In this document: positions 1-5,226 of the stretch, one piece after another
Layout of the letters: each line of letters begins with the position of its first letter
How positions within the stretch are numbered: the stretch's first letter is position 1
DNA from: an uncultured bacterium
GTDB lineage: Bacteria > Patescibacteriota > Saccharimonadia > Saccharimonadales > Saccharimonadaceae
Length of the DNA stretch: 6,176 bases
Direction of reading: 5' to 3'
NCBI GenBank assembly: GCA_903861015.1
Contig: CAIOSL010000073.1
Location: 1 to 6,176, forward strand
Position numbers and translations under genes: made by a program
Notes under the pieces: model-generated
Told to the model about the DNA's origin: nothing
The model's input: the letters and a program-made list of their open reading frames with translations, nothing else
The model's database searches: none

Positions 1-2
1 GC

Positions 3-104
3 CAGCAAGCTAAGCTAACCGCTTATCTAGACTTTTACAACCAAAAGCGCGTACACTTAGGCTTGCAGATGCGAGTGCCGGTCAGCATGTTGCAGAGGTC
101 TTGA
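3..104 (+). CDS. DDE transposase/integrase, C-terminal end (5' partial)
   Basis: An open frame enters from the left edge and ends at TGA (102-104), giving 33 codons. The peptide contains YLDFYNQKRVHLGL followed by a proline and then MLQRS. This matches the C-terminal pattern of retroviral-type integrase cores in IS3/IS481-like transposases, where a YxxFYNxxRxHxxL stretch and a conserved Pro follow the last catalytic acidic residue. The DDE residues themselves would lie outside the window, so activity cannot be judged. The gene is convergent with the prepilin gene, with only 3 bp between the two stop codons. A terminal inverted repeat, if this is an intact insertion sequence, would have to fall inside the prepilin reading frame. 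It could also be a remnant or a non-mobile integrase-like gene. The family call is by recognition of a short tail only. Confidence 0.6.
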   Translation, partial: QQAKLTAYLDFYNQKRVHLGLQMRVPVSMLQRS

Positions 105-107
105 GTT

Positions 108-524
108 TTATACGGTTACTGCCGAAACAGGTGGCGTATGGCCAGACCAGACGCCTTCTTCGATAAATCCAACATTTGACGATATGTGATAAGCCATCGA
201 AATTGACGACGCGCTTAGGTAATATTCTTTGTCGACGACTGTGTATTGAAAGACCGTACCGTTAGATTTGGTCGGGCCATCACCGTTATTTAACTGATTA
301 AGTGCCAATGGATACGCGCTGTTAAGATTCTTATAGATCTCGAGTGACGTCGATACGTTCTTGAGATCGGTCTTGAGGACTAGTGCCGAGGCTTGGTGCG
401 CGATATTGAGGTACGAGATCACAGCAAAAACACTGATAATAAAGATGACTCCAATAATTACCACCAGTTCTAGTATCGTAAAACCCGCTTGATTGTATTG
501 TTTGCTTTTGGCCCACGCCCTCAT
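108..524 (-). CDS. Type IV prepilin-like protein (pseudopilin)
   Basis: This 138-residue protein has a classical class III signal. A positively charged leader of 14 residues ends in Gly14, followed by FTILEL with Glu at mature position 5 (residue 19). A continuous hydrophobic helix follows, to about residue 42. In this family the prepilin peptidase (PilD) cuts after the Gly and methylates the new Phe, and the N-terminal helix packs into the pilus or pseudopilus core. The rest (about 45-138) is a small soluble head with no recognisable adhesin domain and no cysteine pair. The size fits a minor or major pilin of a small-genome bacterium. The ATG at 522-524 is chosen because it gives a normal leader length. 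No Shine-Dalgarno sequence precedes it, and a promoter lies almost on top of it. The gene follows tuf but is separated from it by a terminator, so it is probably a separate unit. No assembly genes are in view, so whether it serves twitching, adhesion or DNA uptake is unknown. Confidence 0.85.
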   Translation of the reverse strand: MRAWAKSKQYNQAGFTILELVVIIGVIFIISVFAVISYLNIAHQASALVLKTDLKNVSTSLEIYKNLNSAYPLALNQLNNGDGPTKSNGTVFQYTVVDKEYYLSASSISMAYHISSNVGFIEEGVWSGHTPPVSAVTV

Positions 525-533
525 ATTAGATAT

Positions 534-562
534 AGTATATGCTTAATAACCAAAGCTAGCAA
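534..562 (-). promoter_or_regulatory. Promoter of the prepilin gene, near-leaderless
   Basis: On the minus strand, TTGCTA (562-557, 4 of 6 to the -35 consensus) is followed by a 17-nt spacer and TATACT (539-534, 5 of 6 to the -10 consensus). Only 9 nt separate the -10 from the ATG, so transcription would be expected to start about 3 nt before the start codon. There is no Shine-Dalgarno-like sequence in those 9 nt. The site lies immediately after the T-tract of the tuf terminator. Confidence 0.6.
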
Positions 563-565
563 CCG

Positions 566-598
566 ACAAAAACACCCCTGCGCATTTGCAGGGGTGTT
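566..598 (-). terminator. Intrinsic terminator of tuf
   Basis: A perfect 11-bp stem (571-581 paired with 588-598) closes a 6-nt loop. On the minus strand the stem ends in a run of five T (572-568). There is no T-run on the plus-strand side, so it terminates minus-strand transcripts only. It begins about 20 nt after the tuf stop codon. Confidence 0.88.
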
Positions 599-618
599 AA
601 GTAAGTAATTATCAAAAA

Positions 619-1800
619 CTACTTGATGATGTTTGTAACAACACCGGCACCAACAGTCTTGCCGCCTTCGCGGATAGCAAAGGTTAGACCCTTTTCCATC
701 GCGATTGGAGCTAGCAATTTAACCTTGAAGGTTACTGTGTCGCCAGGGATGACCAACTCTTTGTCAGCTGGCAACTCAACTTCGCCGGTTACGTCAGTTG
801 TACGGAAGTAGAACTGTGGTTTGTAACCTTTGCTAAATGGAGTGTGACGTCCACCTTCTTCTTTCTTTAGGATGTAAACCTCAGACTCAAACTCGGTGTG
901 TGGAGTTAGGCTGCCTGGTTTAACAACAACTTGACCGCGTTCGATTTGTTCGCGCTCAATACCGCGTAGCAAAATACCAGCGTTGTCGCCTGCTTGACCT
1001 TGGTTCAAGCTTTTCTTGAAAGCTTCGATACCGATAACAACAGATGTCTGTGTTGGGCGGATACCAACGATTTCAACAGCATCGTTAACCTTAACGATAC
1101 CTTGTTCGATACGACCGGTAGCAACTGTACCACGACCTTTGATCGAGAATACGTCTTCTACTGGCATTAAGAATGGCTTGTCTAGGTCGCGTACTGGTTC
1201 AGGGATGTAGCTGTCGAGAGCTGCAACTAGTTCCATGATAGCGTCTTCTGACTCTTTGTCACCTTCAAGCGCCTTTGTAGCCGAGCCCTTGATGATTGGA
1301 GCGTCTTCGTCAAATCCGTTTTTAGCAAGAAGTTCACGAATGTCCATTTCAACTAGGTCGACTAGTTCTGGGTCAGCGATGTCCATCTTGTTTAGGAAAA
1401 CAAGGATCTTTGGCACACCAACCTGGTGAGCAAGCAAAACGTGCTCGCGGGTTTGTGGCAACGGACCATCGTTTGCAGCAACCACAAGGATAGCGCCATC
1501 AATTTGGGCAGCACCTGTGATCATGTTTTTGATGTAGTCAGCGTGACCTGGCATGTCGACGTGTGCGTAGTGACGAGCGTCTGACTCGTACTCTTGGTGG
1601 CTTGACGCGATAGTAATACCACGTGCGCGCTCTTCTGGAGCATTGTCGATTTGAGCGTAAGCAACTGGTTTGTTAACAGCGCTTGGCTTTCGTTTTGCAA
1701 GTACGTTAGTAATTGCTGAAGTTAGTGTTGTCTTACCGTGGTCAACGTGGCCCATAGTACCAACGTTAACGTGAGGTTTTGTTCGGTCGAACTCTGCCAT
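619..1800 (-). CDS. tuf: Elongation factor Tu
   Basis: EF-Tu is the GTPase that carries aminoacyl-tRNA to the ribosomal A site. The protein is 393 residues, the usual length, and all three domains are present. The GTPase motifs are intact: P-loop GHVDHGKT (17-24), switch I with RGIT (60-63), DMPGH (82-86, with catalytic His86), NKMD (137-140) and GSA (172-174). Domain II carries GRGTVATG (222-229), and domain III ends with the conserved [13 protein letters not shown] stretch. The Ala of FAIREGG, a known kirromycin-resistance position, is the wild-type residue. Position 125 is His where E. coli has Arg next to the conserved Gln126. The start is supported by AGGAG (1814-1810) 9 nt upstream. The gene lies 106 nt after fusA, has its own promoter in that gap, and is closed by a strong terminator, so it can be expressed separately from fusA. 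The stop is TAG. The next gene downstream is a prepilin and not the S10 operon. Confidence 0.98.
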   Translation of the reverse strand: MAEFDRTKPHVNVGTMGHVDHGKTTLTSAITNVLAKRKPSAVNKPVAYAQIDNAPEERARGITIASSHQEYESDARHYAHVDMPGHADYIKNMITGAAQIDGAILVVAANDGPLPQTREHVLLAHQVGVPKILVFLNKMDIADPELVDLVEMDIRELLAKNGFDEDAPIIKGSATKALEGDKESEDAIMELVAALDSYIPEPVRDLDKPFLMPVEDVFSIKGRGTVATGRIEQGIVKVNDAVEIVGIRPTQTSVVIGIEAFKKSLNQGQAGDNAGILLRGIEREQIERGQVVVKPGSLTPHTEFESEVYILKKEEGGRHTPFSKGYKPQFYFRTTDVTGEVELPADKELVIPGDTVTFKVKLLAPIAMEKGLTFAIREGGKTVGAGVVTNIIK

Positions 1801-1865
1801 TTGAATTTTCTCCTAATTTATTACTTTTAGACGAGAGCAAAATTGCCCCACGACGTATGCTTGTT

Positions 1866-1894
1866 ATTATACAGATTTTAACGCGTCGCGTAAA
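1866..1894 (-). promoter_or_regulatory. Internal promoter of tuf
   Basis: The minus strand has TTTACG (1894-1889, 4 of 6), a 17-nt spacer and a perfect TATAAT (1871-1866). The predicted start near 1859 gives a 5' leader of about 59 nt that includes the AGGAG ribosome site. The -35 overlaps an imperfect GC-containing palindrome (TTTACGCG-A-CGCGTTAAA). No terminator for fusA is visible in this gap, so readthrough from fusA is also possible. Confidence 0.6.
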
Positions 1895-1906
1895 GTGTTT
1901 TTTAAC

Positions 1907-3994
1907 CTATTTACTCGAACGCTTCTCGATGATCTCTTGTGAAACATTAGGTGGTACTTCCTCGTATTGAGCAAGTTCCATCGTGCTGGCCGCGCGGCCT
2001 TGGCTCATTGAGCGCAAGTCGCTGGTGTAGCCAAACATGTTTGACAGTGGCACAAAGGCCTTGATCAACTTGGCATTACCGCTAAGGTCTTCCATTGCAT
2101 CGATTCGGCCACGGCGTGAGTTAAGGTCGCCGATAACATCACCCATGAAGTCCTCGGGGGTTGTAACTTCGACGCGCATGATTGGCTCGAGCAAGACTGG
2201 TTTAGCCTGCTTGATACCATCGCGGGCTGCCAAACTACCGGCTAGCTTAAAGGCCAACTCGCTCGAGTCGACATCGTGGTAGCTACCATCGTACAAGGTT
2301 GCCTTGACGTCAACCACTGGATAGCCGGCAATAACACCGCCTTCCAATGTTTCGCGGATACCGGCCTCGACTGGTTTGCGGTACTCTTGTGGCACCGATC
2401 CACCCTTGATGGCGTCGATAAACTCAAAGCCCTTGCCGGTTTCGTTTGCTTCAAACTTGACCCATACGTCACCGTACTGGCCGCGTCCACCGGACTGCTT
2501 GATGTGCTTGCCCTGGACATCTGATGTACCCTTGATTGATTCGCGGAACGCTACCTGAGGTTCGCCAATATTGGCTTCAACCTTAAATTCGCGGCGCATA
2601 CGGTCGATCAAGATATCAAGGTGTAGCTCGCCCATGCCCGACATAATTGTCTGGCCAGTTTCGTGGTCAGTATGAACACGGAAAGTTGGGTCTTCTTCGG
2701 CCAAACGCTGCAGTGCGATGCCCATTTTTTCTTGGTCTGATTTGGTTTTTGGTTCAACCGCAATCGAAACCGGTGGTTCTGGGAACGAAATCGCTTCCAA
2801 TGTGATTGGATGTGAAACATCGGTCAAAGTTGCACCCGTAAAGGTGTCTTTGAGGCCCACAACAGCGGCGATATCACCAGCTGATATAGCTTCGATATCT
2901 TCGCGTTTGTCGGCGTGCATACGAACGATACGTCCAATGCGCTCTTTGTTGCCAGTTGTCGTATTAAGAACATACGAACCAGCCGTCATTTTGCCGCTAT
3001 AAACACGGACAAAGATCAACCTACCAACAAATGGGTCGGTTGCAATCTTGAAGGCCAAACCAGCCATTGGCTCTGATTCGTCTGGCTTGCGTTCAACTTC
3101 AGCACCAGTCTTTGGATCATGACCCCAAATAGCATCGACATCAAGTGGTGATGGCAAATAGTCAACGACCAAGTCAAGAACCTTCTCGACAATCACACCG
3201 CGGCCATCGCCACCAGTAACTAGATAAAAGTCACCAGCAAGGACACGTTGGCGCAACGCAACACGCAGCTCGTCAACACTGATCGAATCTTCGCCTTTTT
3301 CCAAAAATCGTTCAAACAAAACATCGTCGGCTTCGACGGCTGCTTCAACCAACAAACGGCGAGCGTTTTTGGCTTTTTCCAACATATCGGCCGGGATCTC
3401 GCCCTTGACCAAAGCGTGGTCGGTAAAGTCCGAGTAAGTATATGCGGTCATGTCGACTAGGTCGATAACACCGTTAATTTCTTTCTCGAAACCAATTGGC
3501 AAATGGATTGGCAAAGCATTTTTTGACAAACGATGATGAATCGAGTCGAGTGATTTATAAAAATCGCCGCCAATTTGGTTGATTTTGTTGATAAAACAAA
3601 TTCGAGGCACGCTATATTTGTTAGCCTGGCGCCAAACGGTTTCGGTCTGAGCCTCGACACCCATTTTGCCGTCAAAGACAACAACGGCGCCGTCAAGCAC
3701 GCGCAGTGAGCGCTCAACCTCGGCCGTAAAGTCGATGTGGCCCGGAGTATCGATCAAGTTAATTTTGTGGTTGCGCCAAAAAGTCGTGACAGCTGCCGAG
3801 GTAATAGTAATACCGCGCTCACGCTCTTGCTCCATCCAGTCGGTTGTTGTTGCACCTTCATGCACCAAACCAATCTTGTGCGAAAGGCCCGTGCGATACA
3901 AAATACCTTCGGTAGTTGTGGTTTTACCGGCGTCAATATGCGCAATAATACCAATATTTCGAATGTCCTTTAGCGGGACGTGTCGTTCTGCCAT
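1907..3994 (-). CDS. fusA: Elongation factor G with altered guanine-recognition loops
   Basis: EF-G is the GTPase that moves tRNAs and mRNA after peptide transfer and helps split ribosomes. At 695 residues the length is normal, and all five domains can be followed. P-loop AHIDAGKT (18-25), RGITIT (60-65) and DTPGH (82-86) are intact. Domain II spans about 310-400. Domain III carries MGELHLD (454-460). Domain IV has the SGGRGQYG loop (501-508) and the [10 protein letters not shown] tip with His573, the counterpart of E. coli His583. Two motifs are abnormal: G4 reads NKIN (136-139) in place of NKxD, and G5 reads GGDGRG (261-266) in place of GSA. Both changes are clear in the DNA, and the frame is otherwise undamaged. 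The start is supported by AAGGA (4005-4001) 6 nt upstream; a second AAGGA lies further up (4014-4010). A terminator-like hairpin separates it from rpsG. The identity is certain; the nucleotide preference is open. Confidence 0.97.
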   Translation of the reverse strand: MAERHVPLKDIRNIGIIAHIDAGKTTTTEGILYRTGLSHKIGLVHEGATTTDWMEQERERGITITSAAVTTFWRNHKINLIDTPGHIDFTAEVERSLRVLDGAVVVFDGKMGVEAQTETVWRQANKYSVPRICFINKINQIGGDFYKSLDSIHHRLSKNALPIHLPIGFEKEINGVIDLVDMTAYTYSDFTDHALVKGEIPADMLEKAKNARRLLVEAAVEADDVLFERFLEKGEDSISVDELRVALRQRVLAGDFYLVTGGDGRGVIVEKVLDLVVDYLPSPLDVDAIWGHDPKTGAEVERKPDESEPMAGLAFKIATDPFVGRLIFVRVYSGKMTAGSYVLNTTTGNKERIGRIVRMHADKREDIEAISAGDIAAVVGLKDTFTGATLTDVSHPITLEAISFPEPPVSIAVEPKTKSDQEKMGIALQRLAEEDPTFRVHTDHETGQTIMSGMGELHLDILIDRMRREFKVEANIGEPQVAFRESIKGTSDVQGKHIKQSGGRGQYGDVWVKFEANETGKGFEFIDAIKGGSVPQEYRKPVEAGIRETLEGGVIAGYPVVDVKATLYDGSYHDVDSSELAFKLAGSLAARDGIKQAKPVLLEPIMRVEVTTPEDFMGDVIGDLNSRRGRIDAMEDLSGNAKLIKAFVPLSNMFGYTSDLRSMSQGRAASTMELAQYEEVPPNVSQEIIEKRSSK

Positions 3995-4025
3995 TGTGTG
4001 TCCTTATATTCCTTATAATTAAATT

Positions 4026-4054
4026 TTGCCATCAAAAAATAGCTATTGCCATCA
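4026..4054. repeat. Direct repeat with central palindrome upstream of fusA
   Basis: The 9-mer TTGCCATCA occurs at 4026-4034 and again at 4046-4054, exactly 20 bp apart. Between them lies the perfect 10-bp palindrome AATAGCTATT (4038-4047), which overlaps the second copy by 2 bp. The cluster sits 32-60 bp upstream of the fusA start. The nearest -10-like hexamer on the minus strand, TAAAAT (4059-4054), touches it, but it has no convincing -35. An operator or an RNA element is possible; neither is shown. Confidence 0.4.
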
Positions 4055-4095
4055 TTTTAACAGATATTAAGGTTATTTACCAGCTTGTTGTTATT

Positions 4096-4134
4096 AAACA
4101 AGCCCGCGCCCAAAGTAAGGCTACGGGCTCGTTT
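4096..4134 (-). terminator. Terminator-like hairpin between rpsG and fusA
   Basis: An 11-bp stem (4124-4134 with 4096-4106) closes a 17-nt loop. One pair is G-U in the minus-strand RNA and would be an A-C mismatch in the plus-strand RNA, which supports a minus-strand role. The stem is GC-rich at its loop end and runs into TTGTTTAATAA, a broken U-tract. It begins 17 nt after the rpsG stop. Termination may be partial, allowing some readthrough into fusA. Confidence 0.6.
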
Positions 4135-4151
4135 ATCAGATAATTCTGAGA

Positions 4152-4631
4152 TTAAGCACGAGCAAAGTGTGCAAATGCACGGTTTGCTTCGGCCATTCGG
4201 TGGGTATCCTCTTTCTTCTTGAAAGCGCCGCCGGTTTCGCTACAAGCGTCAACGATTTCCATCGCTAGGCGTTGTGAGTATGATGAACCGTGACGGGTCC
4301 TAGCCGATTGAACTAGCCATGAAAAGGCGTAGTGCATCTGGCGGTGACCAGCAACTGGGAATGGGATCTGGTAGTTAGCACCACCGACACGACGAGATTT
4401 GATCTCGAAGTTTGGTGAGATATTTTTGATAGCTTTTTCAAATACAGCTAGTGGCTCTTCGCTACCAAGCTTTTTTGCAGCTAGCTCAAGCGCAGTATAA
4501 ACAGCGTGCTCGGCAACCATTTTTTTACCATCAAGCATTGACTTGTTGATCAAACGTTGAACTAAAACACTCTGGTATTTGCGGTCTGGGCTAACTTTGC
4601 GTTGCAGACTTGCGGTTACTTTACGTGGCAT
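4152..4631 (-). CDS. rpsG: 30S ribosomal protein S7
   Basis: S7 nucleates the head of the small subunit by binding the 3' domain of 16S rRNA, and it contacts E-site tRNA and mRNA. The protein is 159 residues, close to the family norm of about 156. Recognised blocks are LINKSMLDGKK (27-37), the conserved SRRVGGANYQ loop (79-88) and the C-terminal KKEDTHRMAEANRAFAH block. The middle segment (FPVAGHRQMHYAFSWLVQSAR) lacks the usual RPxRR-type basic cluster and is more divergent than the rest. The ATG overlaps the rpsL stop by one base (TAATG), and AAGGAG inside the last rpsL codons serves as the ribosome site, so translation is probably coupled to S12. In E. coli S7 represses its operon by binding the roughly 100-nt rpsL-rpsG gap. 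That gap does not exist here. Confidence 0.97.
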   Translation of the reverse strand: MPRKVTASLQRKVSPDRKYQSVLVQRLINKSMLDGKKMVAEHAVYTALELAAKKLGSEEPLAVFEKAIKNISPNFEIKSRRVGGANYQIPFPVAGHRQMHYAFSWLVQSARTRHGSSYSQRLAMEIVDACSETGGAFKKKEDTHRMAEANRAFAHFARA

Positions 4632-5044
4632 TACTTGGTCTCCTTTTTAGCACCGTACTTTGAACGGCCCTGTTTGCGCTTTGCAACACCCTGAAGGTCA
4701 AGTGCACCGCGAACAATATGATAACGTACACCTGGGAGGTCTGGCACACGACCACCACGAACCAGCACAACGGCGTGTTCTTGTAGGTTGTGACCTTCGC
4801 CACCGATGTATGCCCAAACTTCTTGTTGATTGGTCAGACGAACACGAGCAACTTTACGAAGCGCCGAGTTTGGTTTTTTAGGTGTTTTGGTGGTTACGCG
4901 AATACAAACACCACGTTTTAGTGGGCTGTTTTGCTCGTAATAACGAGTTTTAAGCGCGTTGTGGATCTTGCCAAGAGCTGGGCTCTTTGACTTTTTGATC
5001 GCAGTCTTGCGTGGCTTGCGAACCAATTGATTAATTGTTGGCAT
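4631..5044 (-). CDS. rpsL: 30S ribosomal protein S12, Pro at the streptomycin-site lysine
   Basis: S12 sits at the decoding centre and controls accuracy. The protein is 137 residues, the long form with an insert at about 25-40 as in Bacillus (E. coli has 124). The N-terminus [10 protein letters not shown] is canonical. The decoding loop [11 protein letters not shown] (54-64) keeps Lys56, the counterpart of E. coli Lys43 (counting Met). [10 protein letters not shown] (81-90) is intact. The second loop reads [14 protein letters not shown] (96-109), so residue 101 is Pro (CCA) where most bacteria have Lys88. Asp102, the residue methylthiolated in E. coli, is present. The ATG is canonical, but its only Shine-Dalgarno candidate, GGAG (5060-5057), lies 12 nt away inside a small A/T hairpin. 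It is the first gene of the str cluster, behind a leader of about 145 nt, and overlaps rpsG by one base. Confidence 0.98.
   Translation of the reverse strand: MPTINQLVRKPRKTAIKKSKSPALGKIHNALKTRYYEQNSPLKRGVCIRVTTKTPKKPNSALRKVARVRLTNQQEVWAYIGGEGHNLQEHAVVLVRGGRVPDLPGVRYHIVRGALDLQGVAKRKQGRSKYGAKKETK
4640..4645 (-). promoter_or_regulatory. Ribosome binding site of rpsG inside rpsL
   Basis: AAGGAG reads on the minus strand 8 nt before the rpsG ATG. It is embedded in the final Lys-Glu codons of rpsL. With the one-base TAATG overlap it fixes the rpsG start and points to termination-reinitiation coupling. Confidence 0.8.
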
Positions 5045-5050
5045 TAAATT

Positions 5051-5067
5051 AAAAAACTCCGTTTTTT
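5051..5067 (-). promoter_or_regulatory. A/T hairpin holding the rpsL Shine-Dalgarno
   Basis: In the minus-strand RNA, AAAAAAC (5067-5061) is perfectly complementary to GTTTTTT (5057-5051) around a 3-nt GGA loop. The GGAG that must serve as ribosome site is the loop plus the first stem base. The stem has only one G-C pair, so it would be weak and possibly temperature- or ligand-sensitive. Confidence 0.4.
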
Positions 5068-5128
5068 AGCATTAGAATTGGCTATTATTTTACAGTCCGA
5101 ACTCAGCATGTTCATCCTGTGTCATACA

Positions 5129-5177
5129 TATCGGCCTTAACAGATTTGTACACATTCAATAATCCGTTAATCCGATA
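5129..5177 (-). ncRNA. Long hairpin in the rpsL 5' leader, candidate cis-regulatory RNA
   Basis: In the minus-strand RNA, TATCGG (5177-5172) pairs with CCGATA (5134-5129). After a small A/GG internal loop, TTAACGGAT (5170-5162) pairs with ATCTGTTAA (5145-5137). A 3-bp TTG/CAA extension across a TA bulge then closes an 8-nt loop (5156-5149). The single imperfect pair is G-U in this RNA but A-C on the other strand, which supports the minus orientation. It lies just after the predicted rpsL transcription start. I do not recognise it as a known leader family. Confidence 0.5.
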
Positions 5178-5195
5178 AGAGTAAACTCGTCTGTC

Positions 5196-5224
5196 ATTAT
5201 AGCAGGAGAGGTCCAGAATAGCAA
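5196..5224 (-). promoter_or_regulatory. Extended -10 promoter of rpsL-rpsG
   Basis: The minus strand has TTGCTA (5224-5219, 4 of 6), a 17-nt spacer and a perfect TATAAT (5201-5196) preceded by TGc, an extended -10. The -35 ends 2 nt past the carboxypeptidase stop codon. Predicted start is near 5189, giving a leader of about 145 nt. The -35 hexamer and the spacing match those of the prepilin promoter. Confidence 0.75.
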
Positions 5225-5226
5225 CG

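Noticed and set aside
571..598. Bidirectional terminator
   Set aside because: The stem is perfect, but on the plus strand it is followed by AAGTAAGTAATT and not a T-run.
1878..1898. Imperfect palindrome after fusA as a terminator
   Set aside because: The arms (TTTACGCG and CGCGTTAAA) leave almost no loop and no T-run follows; it overlaps the tuf -35 instead.
3578..3580. The EF-G Asn as a sequencing error for Asp
   Set aside because: One base change would explain it, but the G5 loop of the same protein is also changed and the rest of the gene is clean, so a real variant is more likely; reads would settle it.
3666..4022. 118-codon plus-strand open frame
   Set aside because: It is antisense to the conserved N-terminal GTPase domain of fusA; its frame follows from fusA codon structure and it has no recognisable domain or ribosome site.
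4621..4803. 60-codon minus-strand frame overlapping the end of rpsL
   Set aside because: It lies wholly inside rpsL and the first bases of rpsG in another frame; both host genes are unmistakable.
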